DNA of 64,000 nt. Source: Desarmillaria ectypa (taxonomy: Eukaryota > Basidiomycota > Agaricomycetes > Agaricales > Physalacriaceae). Of this stretch, positions 42,257-54,366 are shown one piece after another. A program made the position numbers and the translations under genes. The stretch's first letter is position 1, and the number at the start of each line of letters is the position of its first letter. Under the pieces are notes generated by a model. The model worked only from the letters and a program-made list of their open reading frames with translations. It did no database searches and had not been told where the DNA came from. The stretch spans positions 3,658,001 to 3,722,000 of the forward strand of contig JAUDYN010000004.1 in assembly GCA_030407005.1 (NCBI GenBank). Reading direction: 5' to 3'.

Positions 42257-45236
42257 TCACGATGCAGCAATAGCAGCCTGGACAACCAGCAGACTGGCCT
42301 TAGCGCCGTCAGCTACAAGCGCAGCGCCAACATCACCCAAAGTTTTGGCGACGGACGACCCAATCGAGCCACTCTTCTCCGCCACGATCTCCGCCAGCTC
42401 CCTCTTGTGGGACTCTACAGCCATCCGCCTCGACCTGCCCATCATCACGATAACGTTCACTCCACCGCGCTCCGCATTGACGAGGTCCAAAACAGCATGC
42501 AACGGTTCGTTAGCCTCTTGAGTCGCGAACGTTATCCGAGACAGTGCAGATGCGATGGCTGCTGTATTACCAGACAACGGTGTCGAGGTATACTTGTTCC
42601 AGATCAAATTATCCGCCGTGTCGCTCGCAACCTTAGTTTGTGTGTTTTGGTATCCATACATCGTATCCGCAGCGGCGATAGACAGGTGCACAGCTCCCGA
42701 CCTGCCTGTATCCTCCGAAGGCTTCTTCACATCGTCTCCTGCTGTGCTCGTGGGCGTCAAGGCATTATCCGTCTTGGTTATCCAAACCACGGTACCCTTC
42801 ACCCTGCTATTCACACACAGCTGTACCAAGAACTGCAACGCCAGCCTATCGTCCGGTCCGCCAAAGAAGGGTAGAATGAGCTGCTGGTTGGGGCCATGGT
42901 TCAGGCCACGATCAACAAACAGCGCAACATCGGTGGGGCAACTAAGGAAAATCTTGCGTATAAGCTCCGAGTATACGACAGAGCTTGTCTGGTCCTGGGT
43001 ATATGACTTTTGGAAGACACCGTCAAAAGGATTACGTGCGCCTCCGGTTTTGCCATCGTCGTCCAATGATGCTGCAATGGCACCAGGACCGCGAGACCAC
43101 GGAAGAATGACCATTTGGGAGTCAGATTCGATAACGTGTTTGGAGATAGCGGTCGGGAATTCATCGTAGGGGATAACAGAGAGAGCTGCGGAAACAACTA
43201 GTCTGTTAAGACGACCAAAGGTGCGGAAGATGGACACAACGGAGTCGCTCTGCAACAGGGACTCCGATTCTGTGGATTGCATCACGGCCGAGGTACGGTT
43301 GGTAAGCTCGATGAGGCGAAGAGCATCAATGGATATCCGGGGTAGTGGACTAGGACTTCGCTCTTCCAGAGACGACCCTTTCCCATCAGACGAGGAGACA
43401 AGAGTATCTGTTGAAGTGGAAGATGGTTGCAAAAGTTGAGACAGCGTCATCGCAGCCGGGAGCTGTTCAAACTTGTCTAGTACAACCGCAAACCTGGTCC
43501 TCACTTCATCATCAGAGGACTTGCGAGGGAAACCAGCTTCGATTCCCCCTCCGGGTTTTGTCACATCTTTGGCCCCAGAATCGTGAACACGGACTCTCGA
43601 AGGGTAAAACAGCAGAACAAGCGGCGTCGTAATGAACGTCAAGATGATCGCGTGAATAACGAACATGGAGAAGGTGCGAGTGTCCAAAACGCCGGCTTGG
43701 AGCCCAACGTTGAGCACGATGAGCTCGACCAAACTGCGTAGAATGAGTCGATATCTGTCATATGATACCATTAGAACTCACCCTTTACAGCTCATTAGAG
43801 ATCCGATAGCTCCCGCTTCACGCCATTTGAAACCAGTTGCAAGTGCTGCTGCACCACAAGCGAAGAACTTGGATGCGAAAGCGACTAGGCAAATGAGGAT
43901 GGTGTAGCCCCAAGTGACGCCATTGTCCAGCAATCCAAGATTGGTCCTCAACCCGGATAAGGCGAAGTACTGTAGGCAAGAATAAGCCAGAGTGATACAC
44001 AGTACGGATCAATACGTACGAGAGGCAAGAACAAAATGGTAACAAGATCTTCAATCTTTTCCACCAAGGAAATCGCAAAGCCATTTTCGTGAGGAACGAT
44101 AAGACCTGCCAAGAACCCACCTGTGGACACGATATGAAATTAGCAAACGTTCGGTGGTAATTGTAATAAAGCTGACCGAAGATAGCATGAACTCCAATGA
44201 TGTCTGTGAAGAAGGCAGATATGAAGACGATAAGCAGAGTCACAGTCATCATCAACGTTGTCGGCGACCCTTGGTCCAAGCTTCCTGTCCTCCTGCACAA
44301 CCAGATGTACGCCCATTTAACTGGGAACATTAGGAATATCACATAGCCGGCGCTAGTGAGTAATACCCAAAGCGCAGTGAGGCCGGATGCAGCATTGACG
44401 AGAGCAACTGTTAAAGCCAAAAGGATCCACCCGACGACATCATTACCGACTCCTGCGGATAGGGTCACTACTCCGACAGTTGTATCCAGGAGTTTCAACT
44501 CCGTAAGGATACGACACAAGACAGGGAACGCAGTAATACCAACAGCAACCGCAGTGAAGAGGATGAAATAGCCGAAGTTGACGCTTGGGTGTATGAATTC
44601 GCGGTATACGCCTACGCCAAGCGCAGCGCCGAGCCCTAGAGGTAATAACAAACCAGCGATGGACACAGAAACTGAGGCTCTTATGTTTCTCTTCATTAGG
44701 CGTGTGTCAATTTCTAGTCCGACCAGGAACAGGAACAGGACTAGGCCAATATTGGCGGTGAGATTGAGTAAGGGCATGCCGGCATCTATTACAGGGGAAC
44801 TGAATAGGTGTGTAATTAGATCCAAAATCGCACGGACCTGGGAAAATGGCGGCTTTGAAACCTGGGATTCGCCCCATTACTGTTGGTCCAAGAATGACAC
44901 CGCCAATGACTTCGGCAATTACACGGGGTTGGCGAATACGTGAAAATACGAGCGAGAGGAACTGGGTCATAGACATGATTATCACTGGCAAAGGGTTAGG
45001 TAGGGATAATCGTCGGCGACAAAGGGCGCACCTAGTTGAATGACCCACAAACGAATGGGATCGCTTGAGTTATATTCGGATGGATTATCGCCAGAGAAAA
45101 CACCTCCCTATGAAACCAAGACAGTGAGCAAACCTTGAATTCTGTAGTATAGGCAGCAAACAATAACCTGCCCGGAAGCCGCTCTGCCCATCAACGACCT
45201 GGCCACTTCGATTGTCCTACGTGAAAATTCATCCAT
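42257..45236 (-). CDS. KHA1: K+/H+ antiporter of the KHA1 (CPA2) family
   Basis: Start at 45236 ([20 protein letters not shown]), intron, [20 protein letters not shown], intron, [20 protein letters not shown] followed by [14 protein letters not shown]. Then the Na+/H+ exchanger core: [70 protein letters not shown], an intron, [20 protein letters not shown] and, further on, [18 protein letters not shown]. The remaining 500 residues (one long exon, 43771-42257) are a cytosolic domain with Ser/Thr-rich parts and two universal-stress-like segments. KHA1 works in K+ and pH balance of endosomal/Golgi membranes. Length about 870 residues, close to yeast Kha1. Confidence 0.93.
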
Positions 45237-45633
45237 GGCGCGCCAGAAATGACGATGGGGGTAAAAAGTAGAACACAAGCAGGGTGGATCTTGTCAGTGT
45301 ATTATAGGAGCCCGGTTACATTTTCTGATCGGACAAGACCCTAATTATTACCAATTTGATCCAGGCTCCCGTCGTTAACGGTTTAGGCAAGATCCAGCTT
45401 GTCCGGAAATGTCTTGGACCAGTGCTACTAGCAGGATACTGGCATCGTCTGACCTACATTGAACTGGGCGCTAGGAAATAGGACATACCAACGTGACATT
45501 TCTTCGCATCAACATCAATGTCTTGTGATGGCGGCCTTACGAAACACATTCAAGTGATATGTTACAACCTCTATTACAAACATTACATGAGTAACAAGAA
45601 AATGAGCAATGAAGCAGTAAAGAAATTAATGAG

Positions 45634-46283
45634 CTATGAATCCGAACTACAACCACGACATCCTGGAGAGTGAATCAGTTGGGAACCATAGAAATCCAGC
45701 AGGTTAACGCACCGCAATGCACACATTCAACGATAGTGCCTGACCTAACTTGAGCCTTTGGGACCCTGCATATGCAAGTTGAACCTTGGTAATTCATATC
45801 CTGCATTAATGCCTGAATCAATAACAGTCATTTGATCAACGAAAAAGGCGCTTACCCTTGTCTGAATACACCTGATACAGCATAGCTTTTCGTAGCCAGT
45901 CTTCTTCCACTTGGCAATTAGACTAGACCTGGCATCAGCGAATGTTTGAATAAGAGACTTTTACAGCAACTCACTTGGCGTCAGCATAACCCTCCTTCAG
46001 TAACCAATCATAGAGTTCCTTGGAGATAGCTTCTCGTTTGTAATAAAGTTCGTAGATGTATCGAGAACGAGTATGAGAGATACGCATGATAGGCCATAGT
46101 GACTCGGCTCTCCGTTTGCCTTCATGAGTTTCGTTTTCGGCGTCTCGCATTTTCTTTGCATAATCATCGAGAACCTGTTGAAATTTGAGTAACATCAGTG
46201 GTTGGATGACTCTCGCATACCGCTTCTATTTCTTCATAACCCTCTGGGGGCTTCTTGGTTCGTGTAGTCCGAATCTTTGGCAT
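45634..46283 (-). CDS. BUD31: Splicing factor BUD31/G10 (Cwc14)
   Basis: A core component of the activated spliceosome and Prp19-related complex. Start at 46283: [20 protein letters not shown]; then an intron and [20 protein letters not shown] followed by [20 protein letters not shown] and [20 protein letters not shown] with GYADAK. After an intron the cysteine-rich end follows: [20 protein letters not shown] with TR, then [33 protein letters not shown]. It stops at 45634. The nine or so C-terminal cysteines that bind three zincs are all there. One of the most conserved eukaryotic proteins, so the call is safe. Confidence 0.97.
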
Positions 46284-46903
46284 GACGGTGTCAAGGACAG
46301 AGGGCACGGCAATTTGGCAATAATGAAGGCAAACAGAATCACGTGAGTGTTCGGCGATTTGTTTACCTGACCGACAATGCCGAACGGGCCGACTTCACAG
46401 CAGCTTGCGAAGTTCCGACTTTCGAAAGCCGTCTCTTTGGCACGGAAGAGAACGGCCGTACTCGAAAGCTCTGGAACGTCGGCATCGCACCGGCACCAAC
46501 TCTGAAACAGCTATTGACGGTTTTCGCTTCTCCTCAGTTCCAAAAGTTACTTCGATTAAGGTTTAAATTTTAATGCATCACTCATATTTTGAAAGGTGGC
46601 GAATACGGCGCCGGTTGTCGAGGTTAACTGCCTAAATTGGCTGGGACCCGAGTTACCGTCCGCAAGGGCAATGATTACATGATCACCTCGTGGCTGAGCG
46701 CGTACAGATCTGCAAACATAGAGACTTCTCAATGAACTTTCTGCCTGCCTTCAGGTATCGTTGCCTGTCCTCGCCCTAGCGTAACACGCGTTGTCCTGCA
46801 CTTCTCTCGGTACCTTCCTGTGTTCTCCTCCCAGAAAATAAAGCCCTCTTCTCTGGTCCATCGTTTCTGTTTGTAGGCGGGGTCCCTTGACCGCTTTTCA
46901 GCC

Positions 46904-48882
46904 ATGCCACTTTTCGTCGAGATACTGCGGCATATGATACTATTTCAGAATACCTTTGATACCTTCAAAACTCTGAAATTACCACCGCCATCGCGGTCCT
47001 CACGTAATGGCGGACTGCCCAGCGCACGAGCTCTGCAGCAACGGAAACGGGATATGAAGGGCTGTCTAGCGGTATGGATTGTTTGGGTATGATTCTATTA
47101 TTGCTTGATGTGAAATCATATTGAGTTCTGAGATAGTGCTGTTTCATGACCTATGAGCGTTTACTTGAGGGAATCTTCTCACTATTTATTCCTTTCTACG
47201 ACGAAGTGAAGGCTCTTACTCTTCTGTTCCTGCTGGTAACTCGTGCAAGGGTGTGTAGGCCTTGATTTTGATCGACCATTTATACCTGATCGCGTTTGCC
47301 TCAGGGTGCTGAACCTATTTACCTGCACGTTATACGGCCCCTTCTAAAACCGTACACAGCGTCTGTCGATGCTTTGCTGGATCTAGTACGCATGTTCGGC
47401 GACATTATGTTTGTCTTATCGGCTTTTCCGATTCGCTACATACACGCTTGGTGGTGTCACATACGTCCCTCAATATTGGATCAATATGTCAGTATTCGAC
47501 AGCGCGTCCGTCCCACAGCGCCCGATGAGGCTACCACGACCTCCTCATCCATGAGAAGTGCTTCGTCTTCGACATCCACCTTGCTGAATGCAAATTCATT
47601 GCATGCGACCACCTCACAAGAAGCCGCCACTGCAGGTCCATCCAGGATCTTGAAAGAAAGCGTGGGCCAAAAAGTGAACGCTGGCCCCCGGCCCGATTTT
47701 TCTCTGGACCCGTCCATGAAACCGTCCGTCGCTTCCGTAACATCGCATCAAATCTGGTATCCCCCACCATCCACTTATAGGGATTCAGCAGAGGAGAACA
47801 TTTCCCTGGAATCTACCTCAGATGTGAATCGATACGACGGTCTACCAGATATTGTCTCTGAACACACTGTTCAGGAACTAATGCAGATGGAAGAGTGGCG
47901 ACAGTATCCTGCATTCCCGTCCGCGTATCCCGCAACGCCCCTCCTTCCTACCAGTACTCTTCCAAACATATCAGCTGTTATGCTTTCCTTTGCAGAGAGC
48001 GAAGGCGACCGAACACTGCGGCAGCAGGATTTTGAGCAGTCGCTCAAGAGTTCGCGAGCGTCTTTGGAACCGAACCTCGCCGAACTCTTGAGCGACAACA
48101 CTGATCAAAACCAGGTTCTCGATGATGATAACAGTAATGAGGAGGACTCGCCCATGTCCGTTGATGTGTCGATGGGCGAGGATGATGAAGACGATTTTAA
48201 CATAACGCTAGGAACCCCCCTCCCTCCTACGAACACGTTCAAATCACGCCTGGGCAAACGCCCTATACGACCATTGGTATTAGAGTCTGATGATGGTGTA
48301 TCATCGGACGCCACTTCCCCCACCGCGTTAAGCACAACAGACTATGGATCTTCGCTTCACACTCCTACTTCTTCGGAAGCCTCATTCAACGAATCGCTAC
48401 CTCAACAAGCTTCGCTAGTAGCTAGCCGGAAACGTGCTCTTCCCCAGAGTTTCTCTCCAGGGATCCAAAAGAAAACGCGCACAAGAGCGTCTCCCGTATC
48501 TCGACGTAGTGTTCAAAAACGGGATATCGTTATTCAACCTCGGAGACGCGTCGTGGTCGCTAGGCGGCGCCAAACGCTTAAACCCGCCCTGGATTCCGAG
48601 CGCGAGCAGTCGGAGGGCAATTCTGAGGCAGCCTCAGAAAGGGGGGATAGTGGGAACGGAAGTACGACGCAACCGAAATTGAAGAGACGAAAGGTTGATG
48701 CTCCCTCTGCCAAGAATGCTAGTCAGCGTAAAGGCAAAGGTGTTGCACCACCGCGCTCCGGCACTATACGGTCGTCTTCACGATTGCGGCCCGGCGCTAC
48801 GTCTGGGACCGAAATTTCAAACAGTTATTTGAACTCGGTTTCTCAAGAGACGGTGAGGGGTCGTCGTCCAGTTGCAAAATGA
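46904..48882 (+). CDS. TB2/DP1/HVA22 (REEP/Yop1-like) protein with long basic tail
   Basis: Start at 46904 (MPLFVEILRHMILFQNTFDT), three introns: about 47089-47136, 47211-47306 region and none after. The HVA22 core reads YERLLEGIFSLFIPFYDEVK followed by ALTLLFLLVTRAR and, after an intron, GAEPIYLHVIRPLLKPYTAS and VDALLDLVRMFGDIMFV. These proteins shape ER tubules through hairpin helices. The last 430 residues are disordered: Ser/Thr-rich, an acidic run near residue 300 (VDVSMGEDDEDD) and strongly basic at the end (KLKRRKVDAP, QRKGKGVAPP). The tail is unusually long for this family and has nuclear-localisation-like clusters. Family call is secure; the tail's role is unknown. Confidence 0.88.
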
Positions 48883-49932
48883 TGACCATATCTTTTCTTG
48901 TTTTCCTTCATCTCATGTAACTATACATATATATATACGTACAGCACACAGACCACCACACCCGCATAATCGTTTGGAACCATAGCATGACATCCACATC
49001 ATTTATCGACGCTAACAAAATTTCTCTTATATTGGAGCTGGGATAAAAAATCGTTTCCTGTATAGTGATCAACCTAAATGAATACTTGCGGTGGCGTCAA
49101 CCCATTTAGCTGAGGACATTCAGTATTACGCGTTGCAGTGAAGCTGTGCCACGTGAAGGAAGAAGTCTTTGCCGCCGCGTGCTCTCAACCCAAGAATGAG
49201 GGCTGTGAAAGCATCAAAAAGCTCACGTCAGGACTTGCTAATTTTCAAGCTGACCTCATGTTATGTTATCTGTTCAATTGAACGACGCCGCAATCACGAA
49301 GTGGGTCTCGCTTGGCGGTGTTTCCTCAACATACTTGCCCCATAGCCTAGGCGTCTTCGAGGATGTGGCCTGTCGATACTAGGTAGGGGCCCTACCGTAC
49401 ACGTGCAGGGCAATCAGTTTCGAGTTCAGTTCCGCGAGTCGTACAAGCGACAAGCGCTAAATTCCTCACATTAGCGCCAAACGTGAAGGGGTGAATGGTA
49501 GACAGCGCACAGCGCAGAAATAAGTCTCAGAAAAACCTGTACGCGTTGATATCCTCTCGAAAGCGCTATGACACAAGTGTGCGTTACGCCACGCTTGGAC
49601 GGGGTCCCGTCTGGACAAATATAAGGGCTGGTTCCTAGTTCGCTTGAGAAATGAAGCACAGGTAGCAAATAAACTCTACCATCAGATCTTCCTCAGAATG
49701 AGCAAAACACGCAGTCTTGTATGATCAGCTCATTAAGAAAACGTGTCGTACTTACCTCAAAAGGGCAGCAAATTCCCTCGGTCTATCAACGACTGCCTTG
49801 GGCATTGGATTTGATTTACAGACAACACGCATTATCGGCGCGTACATCTCTGTCGCCTCTGGTGTCTAGGTAAAAAGTGTACCTTTTCTCTTAAAACTAT
49901 GAAACTATGAAACTATGGATGAAGCTTGAAGG
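48883..49932. other. Intergenic stretch, no supported gene
   Basis: It includes a perfect 7-base inverted repeat GCGCTAA..TTAGCGC (49456-49479) and three tandem copies of an AAACTATG unit near 49894-49918. No frame shows a motif. Confidence 0.45.
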
Positions 49933-51884
49933 TTGGATGAAAGTATCCCAAAGAGGCAAGCCGCCCGATGTTCATTTCTTTTGTACGTAAATAAGCACAA
50001 ACTACGCGATCATGACCAACGCGAAAAAATCTCAAGGCGCTACTGGTCGTCGGATATCAGGGACATGGCTATGCCATGTAGGATTAGATGCAGTACGTTC
50101 CGACGTCAGTACACGCACCTAACATGCGCCCTCAATTCGAAGCATATAATGGACGTAATGCTCCTGCTGGGTAGGTCAAGCTTCACCCGAATTCTCTGCA
50201 CCCTACCTTGGATGAAACGCAGAAATGCAGGAGAGGACAAAATTTCTCGCAAGAGTGCTAGATCTAGTGGTAAGGCAGATCATCATGATTTTCGGAAGTG
50301 TGGCGCATCATTGACTCTATTGTTTAGAAACCACCACGAAACCTAAGGCTTCAAAGGCTCCCAAAGCTCAGACGGAGTGCATGGTTCGTTTCATGAATGC
50401 TCATGATATTTTCTGCATCTAAGCATTCTCGCAGACCGTTTGGCGACACGCAGGCAGGCGTTCGGCTTCAAGGGCCCGAGAGCAGCGTGATGTTCAGCCC
50501 CATACCTTTGACTGGGATTCCCAAGCGGGAACAAATTCGACGTCCTTGGAACCTGTGATTGTTCGGTCAAACACCTCTCAAGACTTAGGTCACTTACGCC
50601 CTCCTGGCTTTGATGAAAAACTTTTTCCAATCAATCTAGACGGTTTCGATTCAGGAATGGACAGTATTCAATCTGACCACTTTGCATTGGGACCGGGATA
50701 TGGACAGCAAAATATCCCTTTGCATCATATGTCAAGGGATGCAAGGTCTGCTCGTTAAAGTCCTTCGTTGCAGAAACAGTGTCTGATACTTTCGTACAAG
50801 ATCTTCCTATGATGGATCTTGGAACTCACGTTCTGAGATATACTCTACTATGATGTCTGACAGAATGGATGGCCCAGACACGAACACACCCTCTCCATTG
50901 CCACATGTAACATCGCCCTTGCAAAGACCCCGTCAGATTACATTGCATGGAAGCTCCTCGTCATCTCCATTATACAATGGGCAGAACCCAGTTTCTGAAT
51001 TAAACAATTATTCCGACCCCTGGATTCCGCATGGAAGACCGCTGCAAAGACGACGTTGCATCACATTACATGGGGACTCTACTTCCGCCTTCTCCGACGA
51101 CTCCAGCTGGCATGCACAACCATTTCGCTACCTGCCCAATAATGCCGATTATTCCAACATGCCAGTACCCCCTTCACTTTCTGCTGAATCCTTTTTTCCA
51201 GTACCCTCGGTTTCGGCTTTCAGCCCAGGTTCGGAATACAGCGCGTCTGATACTAGCTTTCTGTCACCACCATCTACGATGTTATTTCCGTCTATCCCTC
51301 AAACATCTCTCGTTAACATTTATGACCCCACATCCTCTTTCTTACGGCCTTACCCTTCACATGGCTCTTCGCCTACTACGGAGATGCGTCAATACTGTGA
51401 ATCATCCACATCTCTGAATCAGTCCATGTCCAGGGACAATCCTTGGGGCATGCAAGCTGGGTCTCTCAGCGTTCTGAGTAATCCCCCCACCCCCTCCTTC
51501 GCGAATCCTTCGGAATTCGCTACAGGACCTCGTACAAGACACAGCGCAGAATGCGATCAGTCATTTCTCCACGATCCACGTAATACGTATCCTCCAGGAT
51601 TCAATCAAGTAAATCACGACATCTCACCTTATGCCGAGTCTCCTTTCAGTAGCAGCTCTTACATGTCAGAAAATTACACGCCATACCAACCGCTACTAGA
51701 CTATAACCCGATGCCCCAGACTGCGTCATCTCTCCATTACTCTCCTGGACTCCAAAACGCTCTACAGCTAGAGTTTGGTACAGCAACTCTGGACTTGCTG
51801 AACACCGACGTGTCAGAGACTGGTCCCCTTGACCCTGAATTATTGTTGATGGACTTCCATGCGCCCCAGAATAACGAACAATAA
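49933..51884 (+). CDS. Disordered possible transcription regulator; 5' part uncertain
   Basis: The secure part is 50546-51884: exons rich in Ser, Pro, Asn and Gln, typical of activation regions, ending DPELLLMDFHAPQNNEQ. An internal repeat is visible at 50896-51075: PLQRPRQITLHGSSSSS and PLQRRRCITLHGDSTSA. Upstream exons read KPKASKAPKAQTECM and a basic segment (KISRKSARSS) around 50230-50390, with an earlier exon containing SFLLYVNKHKLRDHDQREK near 49980, which could be the first helix of a diverged HMG box. Splice sites between these are plausible but not fixed, and the true start is not identified; 49933 is the start of the first open frame of this block. No DNA-binding domain is proven. 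Confidence 0.45.
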
Positions 51885-52135
51885 TGTTTCCCTTCAGATT
51901 ATCTCTAGAATCTATGCAACGACTACTGTAGCCTATAGTATTTTTATTTCTTATATACGCTCAAATTCAAGATTAGTAAGTATTACTACTCATTACTTAG
52001 TTACCAATATACAGCGCGAAAATTGAGATGACGGAACCTAAACTCAGCTGTTACCATATGAAGACCGTCGGGTGTCGGGTGAAAGCTCCCGGTGATACAA
52101 ATACTACCAAACTTCAACGTTCTCTTCCGTCCACC

Positions 52136-52554
52136 ATGCCCGTTCCATGGGAAGCATTAATTCCGTTCGGTATGGGACACAACTTCCAGATATCCTCTGC
52201 TGTACGCTCATGGATCTCGTACAGCGCTCACTACTGTTATGATCAGTGCGGCGGGCACACTGTTTTCAGTATCACAGCGTTTCCAGAACCTTGGCAAAGT
52301 CAGTGGATATTCTACTTCCCAAACGACTATGCTCATTTTCACACACGCGATTTAGCCTCCACGATACGGCATTGATAGCTGGGACGAGATGATGATGAAA
52401 CGGGACAAAGTCTTGACCGGCCACGTTCGGGGTCAGTCGGTGAGCATTCCGTTTGGTTAGATGCTACACATCTGTCATTAATCGGTATCCCGACATACAG
52501 GACAATCCTATATCTCCCTCAATAGATGATCTTCGACGAAACCTTGCCGCTTGA
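52136..52554 (+). CDS. Complex I subunit NDUFA1-like (MWFE, about 9 kDa), four tiny exons
   Basis: The exons join as: MPVPWEALIPF, ALTTVMISAAGTLFS, PPRYGIDSWDEMMMKRDKVL with TGHVRGQS, and DNPISPSIDDLRRNLAA, giving 71 residues. Splice borders: GTATGG..TACAG, GTATCA..TTTAG and GTGAGC..TACAG. The pattern MPVP-EALIPF, a membrane anchor and D-W-D-MM-RD-LTG-RGQ is characteristic of the small inner-membrane subunit of complex I called NDUFA1 or, in fungi, the 9.5 kDa subunit. Start 52136, stop 52552-52554. Single open frames do not reveal it, since every exon is under 100 bases. It is convergent with the lipoate ligase. Confidence 0.85.
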
Positions 52555-52822
52555 CCGTTGCCACTCTATCGTAACCGAGAAGATAACCTCACATGCTCAT
52601 GGAATGGATGTCTCCAGCTCATGCCGACTAGTTACCTCCAAAGTATCTGGCTCCCTAGTCAGTTCAATCGACAATTGAATGGTTTGCGGCTATACATCAA
52701 CCGACCAAATTTGCTTATTGAGTCACCACGAGAAATTCTTTCCTCTGCTTCAAACTTTGAGGCACGTACGAACGCCGTGCTTTCATCAAGTTTACTCTAA
52801 GGCCTGCGCGCGTATCTCTACA

Positions 52823-54366
52823 TTAGTTCCACATCATGTCATGCAACCACCATTGAACGTCTTCTTTGGGACCCATACCAGATGACACCAGAGTTTCTGG
52901 AGCGATAGATCCGTATTTCTGCCCTTTCAATGAAGCCCCCATGCTTTCTATCTCCTGTATCAATGCTTCGCTAAGAGACGCCGCGGCGTTTGATACATGG
53001 ATAGAACCTTCCAGGATAATGCCGTGTTTCGACTGAATTTCTGCTGCCTTGATTGACGATGAGAAACCTTACTTTCGGTGAGGTGAAGGTGACGTACCAC
53101 ATTGCCCCATTCAAACACTACGCTCTTCGTATAAGTGAATTCGGGGGTCTGTCCGTACGCCCATTCCCAACTCTGAGATGAGAATATCCATCAAACGTTA
53201 CAGTCTACACCTGGTTAAGAAAACCTACCGATAACTCGGTAACGCCCCTGTGAACATCATCTAGATCTACCAAGTCGGTATTTTCATTCATGTGTTGCAC
53301 CTATGATAGTATTGAGAAATGATCCATTTAGTGCGAAAAAAGAAACCCTTACCTCCTCATTAACGTCGTACGTGCGGCAGAACTCACTGATCGCGGCCTT
53401 ACAGAACTGCTCGTGGGTTATATTAGCATCGTGTTGCCTGAGATTGCACACTGGTGACGGAACAGAGGCCACGCCTTTCGTAAGCATGGAGTCCTAAAAA
53501 CATTAGTAGCTGAACTGAAGCCAAAAGAGAATCTGGGCCTCCTACAACAAAAATCGTACTCACTTTTCTTGACCGTAGAATCTCACCCAGCGTCTCAAGT
53601 TGAGTCGATATGAGCATAGTCCCATGGTGATAAGCACGGTTTTTCACGATTTTGTACGCTGAACCCGAGATGTGCGAGAACCGAGAACAAAATAAGCGAC
53701 CAGCTGACGATTATGAGATAGCTGTATGCATATCTTTTTTCCCTCGATACAGATATCGTTCCTATCATTGACGTGAGCGTCGACACTCAGTGACCGTACA
53801 GCCCGTAAGATGATCTGTGCAGTTACGCTTCGGTCAAAGGAATTTCGGTGCAGATGGATGGAGTAGTTGGTGTTCCCCAGGTCCTGAAATCGCCTCTTAA
53901 GAAAAAATACATCCGTGATAGCAATAGCACGCACATGATAGACTGTACCACCTCCGCTTCTTCGACGCACAAATGGGACCGAAGGCATATCCCGCAGAGC
54001 GGTCAGGTTAATCTCCTTCCAAGGATTTTGATTTCGACCAATAACAACGCATGGTCTATCGCGGTAAATAAAAAGGAGTGGATCTTCTGGAGCCTTATGT
54101 CTAAAAAGCCTTCAGCCCAATCTTCGTCACATTTTGTAGTCAAAACTGAAGTGCGCGACAAACCAGTCTTCGACGGAAAGGTTGAAGTATGGATCTGTCG
54201 ACTGAGAGACGTATATCGAGTGCCGTGGTATAGAAAGCGTGGACGATAAACGTTCAAAGTGTAAACCCGAACGTTTCGTGACACGTCGAACGATGCTCGA
54301 GGACAACATCATGACACCAAACGCGAATGCGGGGCCGTGTTGACGGTATCTCGGGCCGGAGCGCAT
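52823..54366 (-). CDS. AIM22: Lipoate-protein ligase (LplA/AIM22 family)
   Basis: The enzyme attaches lipoate to mitochondrial E2 and H proteins. Start at 54366 (MRSGPRYRQHGPAFAFGVMM), a basic mitochondrial-type leader, then QSTDPYFNLSVEDW, an intron of about 60 bases, LFRHKAPEDPLLFIYRDRPC and VVIGRNQNPWKEINLTALR, then VPFVRRRSGGGTVYHDLGNT and SIHLHRNSFDRSVTAQIILR. Further on are VNDRNDICIEGKKI, SGSAYKIVKNRAYHHGTMLI and VASVPSPVCNL. The RRxSGGG and GxAYK motifs bind lipoyl-AMP. The C-terminal exons (EWAYGQTPEFTYTKS; GIILEGSIHVSNAAASLSEA) belong to the accessory domain. It ends at 52823 with WLHDMMWN. Around six introns. The gene model is consistent throughout. Confidence 0.92.
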
